From Firmicutes bacterium UBA4996 (GTDB taxonomy: Bacteria; Bacillota; Limnochordia; Darwinibacteriales; Darwinibacteriaceae), in NCBI GenBank assembly GCA_002396805.1, contig DGYW01000071.1:491-56783 (forward strand): DNA of 56,293 bases. Reading direction: 5' to 3'. Positions within the stretch are counted from its first letter, which is position 1. Every line of letters starts with the position of its first letter. The notes under the pieces were generated by a model. The model was not told the DNA's origin. It did not search any database and was given only the letters and a program-made list of their open reading frames with translations. Made by a program: the position numbers and the translations under genes. Below are positions 15,784 through 26,100 of this stretch, one piece after another.

Positions 15784-18231
15784 ATGACAGCTTTATATTT
15801 GGTTCCCAATGCTTATTTACGTAAATGGCGGCAAGAGGCCACGAGAAGCGGAGATAATTTTGTGCCCCTCACTTTGCCAGGTCTGGTTGCCCAGATCCTT
15901 AAAGAGGGCCTAGTTTCTTATAAAGAGGACGAGATTCTTGAAGAAGTCGCGGTTTGGCAGGCTGTACAGGATCACAGGCATACATTAGACTTTTTTGCTC
16001 CTATCGCCCACTACCCCGGTTTCATCCAAGAACTTAAGTGGCTGTTTCGTCAAATCGATTTAGGTGAAGATATCCTGCAAAATCTTCCTGAGCTGGGCGA
16101 GGGAGAATTAGTACAGCTTCACTACGCCTATCACGAAATTCTACGAGCGCAAGGTCTCTTAGACAAACCCGGTCAAATTCGCCAGGCTCTAAGACTAACC
16201 AAAGAACGCCAGCTTTTGCCCGCCATTACTTCCATTCAAATCAGGGGTTTAGGGGACCTCAGCCCCTTAGAATCTGAATTTCTCCACTCCTTAGCTCAGG
16301 GTCGTCCCTTAGAAGAAGTCTATGCAACAGTAGTCCAACCCAAAATCGAAGTAATCCGGGCTCCAGACCCTAATGCCGAGGTGGAAATGATCGGCCTGGC
16401 AATTCGCCAACAGGTCAAAAAGGGAGTACCGCTAGATCACATCGGTCTTGCCTTTCCTAACCCCACAAGTTATGAACCGATCTTGCTGTCCGTTTTCGGA
16501 AAACTAGGTATACCGTGGAGATCGCCTTCAACTAGTCTGAGGAATACGCCTCTGGGTAAGTCTGTCTTGACACTTATTGCGGGAGAGTTAGAAGGGTGGC
16601 ATAAGCATCATCTGCAGCTTCTAACAGCCCCTGGCTGGGGTTTTCCCTTTCAATTAAGTTCTGAAGAGCAACGGCATTTGCGCCTAGGTCCACCTTACAA
16701 AGGTTTGCCAGCTTGGCGGCAATACTTAGGTGAACATGCAGGTTGGAAACCAGTTCTTGATCTTCTGGGTTCGCTGGAAGATCGTCTGGTCACCCAATCT
16801 GTGCGCTTGTATGGACTGTGGCTAGAGGAGTTGCTAGTCCACTTACATCCGGAACGTTGGGTTACATTTGAAGACGATCTAGAAAACTGGGCAGAATTGG
16901 TTAAAGCCTGGGATGGAATGGAAACCATCGCCCAGAGTTTGCAATACTACGAGTGGGTGTGCACTCCTAAGCAGTTCTTGCAACTCTTACAGGCACTGGT
17001 AGATAATTTCCAAATTCGGGCCCGGCGCGTCTTTCACGAGCAATTACCGGTTCTTAGTGTAGAACACTTGGGGGCACACACCTACGAGAGACTTTATGTG
17101 GGAGGGCTTGTCGAAGGGCAGTTTCCTCCACACAAACACGCCCACTGGCTTACGAAGACCAGAACCGAGATGCAAACCGAACAACTTTACGAACGCTTGG
17201 TAGGCTCTGCAAGTCAGGTCTACTTGTATTACCCCGAAATTGACATGGATGGCAAACTCAATCTACCTTCCAATGTACTACCACGACTAAAGGACGACCC
17301 TAAGCGGGAGGCTAGTATTGCGGTGCACCGTCCTTCCCTGTATTTAGGGGAGGGGTTCTTGCAGGATCCAGAATTACTCACCACATTAAGGGAGCGTATT
17401 CTTAAGGACGGCTTATCAACGTCCCAGCTTAATCGCTATGCTAATTGTCCTTATCAATTCTTTTGTAGTTATGTTTTAGAGCTACAGCCACAGGAAGAAG
17501 CATCTCTTGAACTTGATGCTAGGGATCGGGGGATTATACTTCACAACGTACTGCAGGAATTCTGGAGTAACTATCTGGAAGGTCCTGTGCCCACTGTGGA
17601 TGTAGCGCAAGCGGAGCTAGAGGGTCTTGTGCGTGAAGAATATTTTGCCCGCGGGGAAACCCCTGCACCCAAACTTATTAGGTCCCTTAGGTGGTTTGTT
17701 AGGCAGGATTTAGAGCGGGTAGAGAGTGGTTTTCGCCCTCGCTTTCTAGAACGTTGGTTCCAGGGCTTAAACATCGAAACCTCCGCCGGTCCAGTGCAAA
17801 TCCGTGGACAGATTGACCGCATTGATGTAAGTCCCCAAGGAGAGTACGTGCTATATGACTATAAAACGGGGACAACCCCTTCTGTTCAGGATATTTTGCG
17901 GGGAAAAGACTTACAAATCGCTATTTATCTTCTAGCGGCCCAAAGCATTCTCCCAGATGCTCGCAATGTGGGTGTAGCTTACTATGCCTTGCAGGATGCT
18001 AAACTCGTAGGTGTATTCCACATGGATTCCCATAGGGACTTAATGGTACGCAAGGGACGGGGATGTCTGGAAGATGAGGAGTTTACTGGGCTAATTTCTA
18101 TTTTCGAAAAAATCATCCAAACATATTTGGAAGGGATCTTTCGTGGCGATTTTCCCATCGAACCGGCTAGTTCCCAGATCTGTCGGTTCTGCCCCTTCCA
18201 AGGGATTTGTCGTAAGGAGGTGGGTGTCTAA
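15784..18231 (+). CDS. addB: AddB/RexB-like nuclease subunit
   Basis: This partners AddA in double-strand-break resection. The C-terminus holds a PD-(D/E)xK nuclease domain: SQLNRYANCPYQFFC near 552, VLYDYKTGT near 691, and the closing CxxCx5C motif CRFCPFQGIC near 800. The Cys near 552 plus these three would bind a [4Fe-4S] cluster as in AddB. The N-terminus begins MTALYLVPNAYLRKW and lacks the Walker A loop of B. subtilis AddB. At 815 residues it is much shorter than that protein (about 1,170), closer to RexB-like forms. Its TAA overlaps the addA ATG by one base. Confidence 0.85.
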   Translation: MTALYLVPNAYLRKWRQEATRSGDNFVPLTLPGLVAQILKEGLVSYKEDEILEEVAVWQAVQDHRHTLDFFAPIAHYPGFIQELKWLFRQIDLGEDILQNLPELGEGELVQLHYAYHEILRAQGLLDKPGQIRQALRLTKERQLLPAITSIQIRGLGDLSPLESEFLHSLAQGRPLEEVYATVVQPKIEVIRAPDPNAEVEMIGLAIRQQVKKGVPLDHIGLAFPNPTSYEPILLSVFGKLGIPWRSPSTSLRNTPLGKSVLTLIAGELEGWHKHHLQLLTAPGWGFPFQLSSEEQRHLRLGPPYKGLPAWRQYLGEHAGWKPVLDLLGSLEDRLVTQSVRLYGLWLEELLVHLHPERWVTFEDDLENWAELVKAWDGMETIAQSLQYYEWVCTPKQFLQLLQALVDNFQIRARRVFHEQLPVLSVEHLGAHTYERLYVGGLVEGQFPPHKHAHWLTKTRTEMQTEQLYERLVGSASQVYLYYPEIDMDGKLNLPSNVLPRLKDDPKREASIAVHRPSLYLGEGFLQDPELLTTLRERILKDGLSTSQLNRYANCPYQFFCSYVLELQPQEEASLELDARDRGIILHNVLQEFWSNYLEGPVPTVDVAQAELEGLVREEYFARGETPAPKLIRSLRWFVRQDLERVESGFRPRFLERWFQGLNIETSAGPVQIRGQIDRIDVSPQGEYVLYDYKTGTTPSVQDILRGKDLQIAIYLLAAQSILPDARNVGVAYYALQDAKLVGVFHMDSHRDLMVRKGRGCLEDEEFTGLISIFEKIIQTYLEGIFRGDFPIEPASSQICRFCPFQGICRKEVGV

Positions 18232-21200
18232 TGGGTTTTGCCCCTACACCCAGTCAACAAGAAGCTATTGCCACAGTTGACCGCCATTTAGCCGTCACGG
18301 CCGGAGCTGGTTCTGGAAAAACCAGGGTTTTGGTTGAACGCTATCTTAATCTCATTGATCACGAGGTACCCATCGAAAAAATCGCAGCCATTACCTTTAC
18401 GAAGAAAGCTGCTCAAGAGATGCGGGATCGCCTTCGCTTAGCAAGACCTGATTTGACTGAAGAACTTGAACGGGCTCAGATTTCCACTATCCATAGTCTT
18501 TGCCAACGTATAATTCAAGAGCACCCCCTCCAGGCAGCAATCGATCCCCGTTTCAGAATTGGCGAAGAATGGGAGACCCAAGCTCTGTTACTCCAGATCA
18601 TTGAAGCGGAAGTGGAGGGACGAGAGCCTCCTGAAGAACTAAGTGATAGGGCCCGAACAGTAGATTTAGTGTGGGATTTATATCGCGAGATGCTTACCAA
18701 AGGGGAGAAGGACTTCGGTCAAGGGAGGGCCCCAGCTGGTGACATGGAACCAGGTTTTTTAGTGGCGCCCCTCTGCCACGAGGTGGAACAGTTTTTGCTT
18801 GTGCAACCAAGTACCGCCGTGCAAAAGGCGGCTATGGAAGGGTTGCAGGAAGAGTGGCCCTCTATCCAAGAACTATTGTATTTTCCAGATCCGGATCTCC
18901 AATTGGAGGCCCTCCAAGTGCTGGAAGACTTCATTAAGAGAATTCGGGGGAAATTAGCTGAGCACACAGTATTAATTAGGGAGCTGATCGCGGAAGGGCG
19001 AGAAACCATCCAAGCCCAAAAGGGAGCCGAAATTATCGCTTGGTTAACCGAGGTTTTGCAGGGAGTACACCATAATTATAATCAGGCCAAAAGGGATTTG
19101 GGAATCTTAGATTACAACGACCTCGAGCAGTTGGCCCATGAGTTACTACAAAAACCCGAGGTTCGGGCGCAGTATGGTTTCGCCCATCTCATGGTAGATG
19201 AATTTCAAGATACTAATCCCATCCAAAAGCAGATTGTCGATTTGTTAGTAGCCGAGGGTGCTCTGCTTTTTGTGGTGGGCGATCCTAAGCAGTCCATTTA
19301 TCGGTTTCGTGGCGCGGACGTAGGGGTTTTCATCCAAACTAAGGCCGAGATCGACCAAGAGGGAAAAAACGTGTTCTTGGCAGAGAATTTCCGCTCTCGC
19401 CCCGAACTTATTGAGTTTGCCAATCACTTTTTTCCTCAGGTTGCAGTGGACGAAGCCATGGCGTTTGAAGCGAGTAAGGCCAGTAGAGAGCCTGCTGGTA
19501 GGCCTTGTGTTACTCTTTTGCGTACGCCAGCTGAGGGTCTAAACTTAGAAGAAGGACGAACTAAAGAAGCGGAGCAAATCGCTTTAAAAGTTCGTCAGCT
19601 GGTAGAAGCAGGGCAATGCAATTACGAGGATGTGGCCCTCTTATTTAGGACTATGACCAATGTACGCATTTACGAACGGGCTCTCCAAGTGGCAGGGATT
19701 CCCTACGTTAATCTTAGTGGGCGAGGATTTTATGCTCAACAGGAGATTAGAGATGTGATTCATTATTTTAGTTGGTTGGGAGACCCAGAAGATCAGGTAT
19801 CTCGTCTGGCGGTGTTACGCTCACCCTTCTATCTGATTTCAGATCAGGGCTTGTATTGGTTGCAAGCGGGACAACCTGAAAAATTAACGGTTACCGAACG
19901 AAAATCCCTAGCTCAGGCAGGTGAGGATTATGCCTATCTCAGCCAGCTGGTTAAGTATGAGGCAGCTCCGCGAGTGATTACCGCGATGCTAGAGAGGACT
20001 AATTACCTGCAAAATACTTGGCAACTGCCTTTTGGTCCCCAAAAGGTGGCCAATATCGAGAAACTCTTAGAACAAAGTTGGCAACTCTATGCCCAAGACC
20101 TAGTCTCTGTTCCGGAACAACTACGCTACATCCACCTCATGTCTAGGGATAGCAAGGGTGAAGGCGAAGCATTGCTCGATGCGGAGCACGCAGATGTAGT
20201 GAGATTACTAACCATTCACGGCTCCAAGGGACTAGAATTTCCTGTGGTATTCTTACCGGATACCAGTGGTAGCTTAACCAGGGCACAACGTGGCCCAGTA
20301 TTGTACCACCCCGAATTTGGCCTTACCTATCAAGGAACCCAAGCTTATGAAGCTTTAAAAGAGGCTGAACGTCAAGCCGAATACCACGAATCGCAGCGCC
20401 TGCTATATGTGGCAGTTACCCGGGCGGAGGAGGAGCTTTATTGGTGTGGCCTGGATGATCTAGCCCGGGCTAGAGAGAGCTGGTGGAAGTGGCTACAAGA
20501 TGCACTGCCCGAACTTCCGGACCATCTATACAGGGAGGTAGTAGGGGATTTACCTAGCTTAGATGGCTCAAGTTCTTACGAACAAGGAATTCAGCTGGCG
20601 ATTCCCAGTTATGAGCCTCTCTTACCTCAGTATAATCAGGTGGCTTTTTCAGTCACTTCTTTAATGAGTTATGAACTTTGCCCCCGCCACTACTATCTTC
20701 GCTATATCTTGCAAGTGCCGGAGTTAAGTCTTGCCCCAACACAGGCCAATGGGTTCGGGAACAAGTCTAGTCTGAACGCTCTGCAGAGGGGAAATATTGT
20801 TCACCGGGTAGTTGAACAGATCCGGGATCCAGAAGAGCTTGGGGATCTCTTGGACTATGCTGCCCTCATGGAAGGTGTAGAGCTTGATGGGACGCAGAGG
20901 TTTCAGTTAGAGAAAATCATTTTGCCTTATCTGCAAAGTGAATTTTTTGGTCGAGTGCAAGGGGCGCAAGGTCAGTGGGAAATCTACCAAGAAAGGGAAT
21001 TTGTTCTACCCGTAGGGAATTTTTTGGTGAATGGTTTGGTTGACCAAGTTTTTGTCAGTTCTACCGGACTAGAAGTGGTGGATTTCAAGTCTAATTGGAT
21101 TCGATTAGAACAAGTGGAAGCTGTAGGGTTAAGCTACGCGGTGCAATTGCGTCTGTATGCTTGGGCCATGGCCCGAGAATTTGGATTACCGGTCTTGAAA

Positions 21201-21452
21201 TCCCAAGCCTATTTCCTAATTCCCAATGCAGTTTATCAGTTGGACGCCCAGCTCTTAGATCCTAATCTGACTGAAAGGTGGATTAAGCAAACCTGCCAAG
21301 AGATTATTGCGGGAGTTGAATTGGGCCTTGAAGCCTTTCCGCCAAAGGGTGACTGCGCCACTTGTGCTCAGCGCACTAATTGTGGTAATTATCCAAGCTT
21401 TGGGGAAAATACAGATGATCACTTGGCTTGGGTTGAGGAGGAATTGGTGTGA
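18231..21452 (+). CDS. addA: AddA-like helicase-nuclease
   Basis: This is a UvrD-type superfamily 1 helicase fused to a RecB-type nuclease, the motor of DNA end resection. Walker A TAGAGSGKT lies at 23-31, Walker B DEFQDTNP near 323, and GDPKQSIYRFRGADV follows. TIHGSKGLEFPVVFLP and LLYVAVTRAEEEL complete the helicase motifs. The nuclease core VVDFKSNW is near 948. A Cys in MSYELCPRHYYLRY near 817 and a C-terminal CxxCx5C (CATCAQRTNC near 1040) form an Fe-S staple not usual for AddA. Length is 1073 residues. Start and stop overlap both neighbours, so translation is coupled. Confidence 0.92.
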   Translation: MGFAPTPSQQEAIATVDRHLAVTAGAGSGKTRVLVERYLNLIDHEVPIEKIAAITFTKKAAQEMRDRLRLARPDLTEELERAQISTIHSLCQRIIQEHPLQAAIDPRFRIGEEWETQALLLQIIEAEVEGREPPEELSDRARTVDLVWDLYREMLTKGEKDFGQGRAPAGDMEPGFLVAPLCHEVEQFLLVQPSTAVQKAAMEGLQEEWPSIQELLYFPDPDLQLEALQVLEDFIKRIRGKLAEHTVLIRELIAEGRETIQAQKGAEIIAWLTEVLQGVHHNYNQAKRDLGILDYNDLEQLAHELLQKPEVRAQYGFAHLMVDEFQDTNPIQKQIVDLLVAEGALLFVVGDPKQSIYRFRGADVGVFIQTKAEIDQEGKNVFLAENFRSRPELIEFANHFFPQVAVDEAMAFEASKASREPAGRPCVTLLRTPAEGLNLEEGRTKEAEQIALKVRQLVEAGQCNYEDVALLFRTMTNVRIYERALQVAGIPYVNLSGRGFYAQQEIRDVIHYFSWLGDPEDQVSRLAVLRSPFYLISDQGLYWLQAGQPEKLTVTERKSLAQAGEDYAYLSQLVKYEAAPRVITAMLERTNYLQNTWQLPFGPQKVANIEKLLEQSWQLYAQDLVSVPEQLRYIHLMSRDSKGEGEALLDAEHADVVRLLTIHGSKGLEFPVVFLPDTSGSLTRAQRGPVLYHPEFGLTYQGTQAYEALKEAERQAEYHESQRLLYVAVTRAEEELYWCGLDDLARARESWWKWLQDALPELPDHLYREVVGDLPSLDGSSSYEQGIQLAIPSYEPLLPQYNQVAFSVTSLMSYELCPRHYYLRYILQVPELSLAPTQANGFGNKSSLNALQRGNIVHRVVEQIRDPEELGDLLDYAALMEGVELDGTQRFQLEKIILPYLQSEFFGRVQGAQGQWEIYQEREFVLPVGNFLVNGLVDQVFVSSTGLEVVDFKSNWIRLEQVEAVGLSYAVQLRLYAWAMAREFGLPVLKSQAYFLIPNAVYQLDAQLLDPNLTERWIKQTCQEIIAGVELGLEAFPPKGDCATCAQRTNCGNYPSFGENTDDHLAWVEEELV

Positions 21453-22735
21453 ATTTTGTCCAGTGTAATTTAGGTGCAGGTGTCCGTCTGCATATGTGTG
21501 AAACCGATAAATTCAAGTCCATTACCTGCAAAATGTTTATTCAGCAGGATTTGCAATCGCCCACGGCGACTAGCACTGCTCTAGTTCCCTTTCTAGTGCG
21601 GAGGGGGTCGCAAAACTTCCCTTCCACCCTGCAGATTGCTCGCGAATTGGAGTATCTGTACGCCGCAGACTTTAGTTCGGATGTGCTCAAGATTGGAGAA
21701 CGTCAAATTCTGGAGTTCTACTTCCAAATGGTGGATGCTTCGTTGCTACCCCAGGGTGAGCAACAATTAGAACGGGGTTTGCGTACCTTTTGGGATATTG
21801 CTACTAACCCAGCGGGTCCAGGCGATGCCTTTATAGAAGACTATTTCACTCAGGAGAAACAAAGTCTCAAACAGGAGTTAGAAGGATTAGTAAACGAAAA
21901 GCGTGCTTACGCCCTCTTCCGGTCTATGGCTTTAATGTGTGGCGAAGAACCCTTCGGGATTTACAAGTATGGTGACGTAGATACTCTTGCCAGTCTAGAG
22001 AACAGGTCAGTTTACCACCATTTTAACAGCCTGTGGTCTCAATATCCTTTGGATATCTTTCTGGTAGGTACTAATCTAGATGTGGCGGCCAATCTCTTCG
22101 GTCAATTGGTGGCAAAGCGGGGAGCGATCCACAAACTCAAGTTACCCAAGCGGGTGCAGGTGCCGAAGTCACGCTTCATTGAAGAGACTACAGATATGCA
22201 ACAAGCCATCGTGGTCTTGGGTTATCGGACCAATTGTTCGTATTTGGACGAAGATTACTACGCCTTATTGGTGGGTAACGGTATTTTAGGAGGCTTTCCC
22301 CATTCCAAACTGTTTATGAATGTGCGCGAAAAGGCTAGTCTAGCATATTATGTGGGGTCGAGCATTGAGGGGAGCAAGGGTTTACTCACCATCACTGCGG
22401 GAATTAATGGCGACAGTCGGGATCAGACCTTACAGATTATTCAAGAGCAACTAGACGCTATTCAACAGGGTGATTTTAGTGATGAAGAGTTAGAACAGAC
22501 CAAACGTGGTCTAGCTAGTGCTATGACAAGCATGAACGATCACCCGGCTGGAATCATCGATCGCAACCTTATTGGCATTGTCCATGAACAAATGCGTACC
22601 ATCGATCAAGTTACAGAAGCGATTAGGCAAGTGCAGAAGGAAGATGTGGTTCGGGTTATGGCTAATGTGGCTTTAGACACCACCTATGTCCTCCGTGCTC
22701 CACAACAGGAAGGGGATAGTCATGGAGCAGATTAA
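21449..22735 (+). CDS. ymfF: M16-family protein YmfF (non-catalytic partner)
   Basis: This is an M16 peptidase-like protein of the YmfF (YfmF) type. In B. subtilis the YmfF/YmfH pair is linked to maturation of the 5-aminopentanol modification of elongation factor P. The fold is recognisable (LVPFLVRRGSQNFPSTLQIARELEYLYAADFS), but the zinc motif HxxEH is absent, so it is probably the inactive half of a heterodimer. Length is 428 residues. The GTG start overlaps the addA stop, with GAGGAGG upstream. The active partner gene follows directly. Confidence 0.88.
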   Translation: MNFVQCNLGAGVRLHMCETDKFKSITCKMFIQQDLQSPTATSTALVPFLVRRGSQNFPSTLQIARELEYLYAADFSSDVLKIGERQILEFYFQMVDASLLPQGEQQLERGLRTFWDIATNPAGPGDAFIEDYFTQEKQSLKQELEGLVNEKRAYALFRSMALMCGEEPFGIYKYGDVDTLASLENRSVYHHFNSLWSQYPLDIFLVGTNLDVAANLFGQLVAKRGAIHKLKLPKRVQVPKSRFIEETTDMQQAIVVLGYRTNCSYLDEDYYALLVGNGILGGFPHSKLFMNVREKASLAYYVGSSIEGSKGLLTITAGINGDSRDQTLQIIQEQLDAIQQGDFSDEELEQTKRGLASAMTSMNDHPAGIIDRNLIGIVHEQMRTIDQVTEAIRQVQKEDVVRVMANVALDTTYVLRAPQQEGDSHGAD

Positions 22736-23999
22736 ACTTCCCACAGGAGAAAAAATGTTTCAGGAGCAATTAGATAATGGTTTAAAGGTATTTATCCTGC
22801 CTAAACCACAATTCTTGAGGACTTACGCCGTCCTGTCTACTAATTATGGCTCCATTGATTCTCAGTTCCAACTTCCTGAACAAGGTTTCGTGGAGGTCCC
22901 GCCAGGCATCGCCCACTTTTTAGAGCACAAACTCTTTGAAGAGGAGGAGGGTAATGCTTTCGACCGTTTTGCTCAGTGGGGGGCCTCGGTGAATGCCTTT
23001 ACTAGCTACACGCAGACCAGTTATCTTTTTTCCACCATTGAAGGCTGGCAGGAGGCTTTAAGCGATTTAATCAATTTAGTCAACAGCCCTTATCTCACCA
23101 CCGAAAACGTAGAGAAGGAAAAGGGTATTATCGAACAAGAGTTACGGATGTATGAGGATCACCCTGATCATCGTATCCATTCGGTCCTCTTGGAAAACTT
23201 GTACCATGTTAATCCGGTGCGCATCGATATTGGGGGTACGGTTGAATCGGTACGAGCTATTACGGTAGAAGAGTTGTTCAACTGCTATGAGACCTTTTAT
23301 CAGCCTGGCAATATGGCTATGGCAGTTGTAGGAGATGTGGATTCTGAGGAGACTTTGGGATTAATCAGGCAAAACTACCCTACTTGGCAACACCGTCAAG
23401 GATCAATTGAGCGCCTTTATCCAGACGAACCGGCTGAGGTGGTGAATCCTTGGGTGGAGGAAGAGCTAAATATTTCTAGACCTCGTTATCTTTTGGGCTT
23501 CAAACACGAACCAATCTGGCAGGGCGAAAGACTTTTGCGTCAACAGATCGTCATGTCCCTAGTATGGCGGCTTGTAGCTGGTCGTAGTTCCCAATTCTTC
23601 GGAGATTTGTATGCACGTAACCTAGTTGACGATTCCTTTGGGGCCAGCTTTAACTCTTCGCCTCAATTTGCCTACTCTGTAGTAGGTTCAGAAACAGACA
23701 ACCCAGAGCGATTACACGAAGAACTGAGAAAAATTATCTCGCAACTACAATCCAGTCCCCCTTCATCCACTGATATCGATCGATTGAAACGTCGAATCTA
23801 TGGAGGGCACCTCGCTTCTTATGATTCCTTTGAATATGTGGCTAATCGTTTGATCACCCACTACTTTAGCCAAACTCCCTATTATAGGTTTTTGGACCTT
23901 GTGCGGGATGTGACCGTAGACGAAATACAAGTAGCCCTCAACGAACAGCTAGACTGGAAACGTTCCACAGTTTCAGTCTTAAGGCCGGTGCAGACGTGA
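22722..23999 (+). CDS. ymfH: M16-family zinc peptidase YmfH
   Basis: This is the catalytic partner of YmfF. The inverted zincin motif HxxEH is intact in GIAHFLEHKLFEEEEGNAFD. The downstream Glu ligand is in the EKGIIEQELRMYEDHPD segment, and ASVNAFTSYTQTSYLFST is also typical. Length is 425 residues from ATG 22722, which lies 14 bases inside the end of ymfF. An upstream in-frame start at 22686 would add 12 residues but has no SD. Its expected role is EF-P modification, by homology to B. subtilis. Confidence 0.9.
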   Translation: MEQIKLPTGEKMFQEQLDNGLKVFILPKPQFLRTYAVLSTNYGSIDSQFQLPEQGFVEVPPGIAHFLEHKLFEEEEGNAFDRFAQWGASVNAFTSYTQTSYLFSTIEGWQEALSDLINLVNSPYLTTENVEKEKGIIEQELRMYEDHPDHRIHSVLLENLYHVNPVRIDIGGTVESVRAITVEELFNCYETFYQPGNMAMAVVGDVDSEETLGLIRQNYPTWQHRQGSIERLYPDEPAEVVNPWVEEELNISRPRYLLGFKHEPIWQGERLLRQQIVMSLVWRLVAGRSSQFFGDLYARNLVDDSFGASFNSSPQFAYSVVGSETDNPERLHEELRKIISQLQSSPPSSTDIDRLKRRIYGGHLASYDSFEYVANRLITHYFSQTPYYRFLDLVRDVTVDEIQVALNEQLDWKRSTVSVLRPVQT

Positions 24000-24556
24000 T
24001 GAAAAAGCAATTGCGTGCCCAATTAAAAGAGGAACGAGCAGCTATTTCAGATGCACAGCGCTCAGACTGGAACAAACAGATCGCCCGCGTTCTTTTGGCC
24101 TGGGAACCCTTTCGCCAAGCTCAGAAAGTCATGATTTATCTTTCTATTGGTTGGGAAATCGACACCTGGGCTTTAGTTGATGAGTTAAGTAGACGGGGGG
24201 CGGAGATTTATGTTCCTGTTGTGCAGAAAAGCCCCAAGAGCTTAGTGCCTACTCGCTATTTTTCTAAAGAACAATTGGTTCCAGCAGATTTCGGCATCCT
24301 AGAGCCGACCGCCGGGACACCGACCGAAGATCCGGCTCAACTAGACCTAGTGGTAGTTCCGGGACTTGCCTTTACTCCTCAAGGTTATCGCATTGGCTAT
24401 GGTGGTGGCTATTACGATCGCTTTTTGGTGACCACTTCAGCGGTAAAGATCGGTTTATGTTATACTGCTTTTCTTCGAGAGCTTCCTATGGATGAGTGGG
24501 ACCAAGCCGTGGATTTCTTGGGGACCGAAGAGGGAATTCGGGCAGGAAATAGCTAG
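23999..24556 (+). CDS. 5-formyltetrahydrofolate cyclo-ligase
   Basis: This enzyme converts 5-formyl-THF to 5,10-methenyl-THF with ATP, recycling a folate storage form. Its marks are KKQLRAQLKEERAAIS at the N-terminus, VMIYLSIGWEIDTWAL, and the signature LAFTPQGYRIGYGGGYYDRFL. Length is 185 residues. ATG 23999 shares one base with the ymfH TGA; GTG 23996 is an alternative. It appears to be the last gene of the addB-addA-ymfF-ymfH run before glpK. Confidence 0.93.
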   Translation: MKKQLRAQLKEERAAISDAQRSDWNKQIARVLLAWEPFRQAQKVMIYLSIGWEIDTWALVDELSRRGAEIYVPVVQKSPKSLVPTRYFSKEQLVPADFGILEPTAGTPTEDPAQLDLVVVPGLAFTPQGYRIGYGGGYYDRFLVTTSAVKIGLCYTAFLRELPMDEWDQAVDFLGTEEGIRAGNS

Positions 24557-24594
24557 GGGCTGCAGAATTTACTGGTAACGGAAGGAGGCGGCCC

Positions 24595-26100
24595 ATGTTA
24601 CCTAGTAAATATGTGCTAGCTATAGATCAAGGGACTACCGGGACAACGGTGATCCTTTTTAATGACCAAGGTGAAATAGTGGGAAAGGCCTATGAACTAT
24701 TTCGTCAGTACTATCCTAAACCCGGTTGGGTGGAGCATGATGCAGCAGAAATTTGGGCGAGCACACGCTCCCTACTCGATCGTGTCTTGCTTGACACGAA
24801 AATTGATCCACAGGACCTAGCGGCTATTGGAATCACTAATCAGCGGGAAACAGTGGTGCTCTGGGACCGTCATACAGGTGCACCTGTAACGCGAGCTATT
24901 GTCTGGCAGTGCCGGAGAACAGCACCTATCTGTGATGAACTTAAAGCCCAGGGTTTAGAACCCTTGTTTCGAGAAAAAACCGGGCTAGTGCTGGATGCTT
25001 ATTTTTCTGGCACTAAGCTTAAGTGGATCTTTGATCAACATCCTCACTTAAGAGAGCGGGCCAAACGAGGTGAGCTGGCCTTTGGAACCATCGATTCTTG
25101 GTTAATTTACAATTTGACTGGTGGTAAAAGGCATGTAACTGATTACACAAATGCCTCTAGGACTCTCCTTTTTAATCTTGCAGAGTTACAGTGGGATCCA
25201 GAGCTTCTAGAAATTCTTGACATACCCGCGGAGATTCTCCCTGAGGTTCGCTCAAGTAGTGAAGTCTATGGTCACACCGTGTCCTTAGGCAAGTTGCCTG
25301 CAGGAGTGCCGATTGCCGGAGCAGCTGGAGACCAACAAGCAGCTTTGTTCGGACAAGCGTGTTATGATCCTGGCACTGTGAAGGCCACATTCGGTACTGG
25401 GGCTTTTATCTTAATGAACACGGGATCTGAACTCATAGTATCTCCTAATGGGCTGTTGACCACTATTGGCTGGGGTCTAGATGGAAAAGTAGAATACGCT
25501 TTAGAAGGAAGCGTGTTTGTAGCTGGGGCGGCGGTACAATGGTTGCGTGATGAGATGCAGCTTATTACGTCGGCTGCAGAGACCGAAAAGATCGCTCTAT
25601 CTGTACCCGATACCAACGGAGTCTATTTCGTTCCGAGCTTCGTAGGCCTAGGTGCCCCCCATTGGGACCCTTATGTGCGGGGAATGATCATGGGGTTGAC
25701 GAGGGGGATTAACAAGACCCATATTGTGCGGGCCGCCCTTGAGGCCATAGTATATCAGACCAAGGAAGTCTTAGATGTGATGGTTCAGGATGCCCATATT
25801 CCCCTAACGGAGTTGAAAGTTGATGGTGGGGCGTCTGTTAATCAGTTTATTTGTCAATTCTTAGCTGATATGACTAGAATAACGGTGCAACGCCCGCAAG
25901 TTTTCGAGACCACCGCTTTAGGCGCGGCTTATTTAGCTGGTCTGGCGGTTGGAGTCTGGGAGAGTCCAGAAGACATTAAAAGGCAATGGCTTGCAGAGCA
26001 GACCTATCAGCCCGCTCTGGATTTAATAGAGCAAAAACGTCTCTATCAAGGCTGGACGAAAGCGGTGCGAAGTGCCAAGAGTTGGAGGAGTAATGATTAA
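24595..26100 (+). CDS. glpK: Glycerol kinase
   Basis: Glycerol kinase forms sn-glycerol 3-phosphate from glycerol and ATP. It has the FGGY ATP motif AIDQGTTGTTVILF, the substrate region GWVEHDAAEIW, TNQRETVVLWDR, YTNASRTLLFNL and GDQQAALFGQ. The C-terminal GGASVNQFICQFLADMTRI is characteristic of glycerol kinase rather than other FGGY sugar kinases. GTTGTT replaces the more common GTTSSR in the phosphate loop. Length is 501 residues. The ATG has GGAGG upstream. glpP overlaps its end by eight bases, so the two are one unit. Confidence 0.94.
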   Translation: MLPSKYVLAIDQGTTGTTVILFNDQGEIVGKAYELFRQYYPKPGWVEHDAAEIWASTRSLLDRVLLDTKIDPQDLAAIGITNQRETVVLWDRHTGAPVTRAIVWQCRRTAPICDELKAQGLEPLFREKTGLVLDAYFSGTKLKWIFDQHPHLRERAKRGELAFGTIDSWLIYNLTGGKRHVTDYTNASRTLLFNLAELQWDPELLEILDIPAEILPEVRSSSEVYGHTVSLGKLPAGVPIAGAAGDQQAALFGQACYDPGTVKATFGTGAFILMNTGSELIVSPNGLLTTIGWGLDGKVEYALEGSVFVAGAAVQWLRDEMQLITSAAETEKIALSVPDTNGVYFVPSFVGLGAPHWDPYVRGMIMGLTRGINKTHIVRAALEAIVYQTKEVLDVMVQDAHIPLTELKVDGGASVNQFICQFLADMTRITVQRPQVFETTALGAAYLAGLAVGVWESPEDIKRQWLAEQTYQPALDLIEQKRLYQGWTKAVRSAKSWRSND

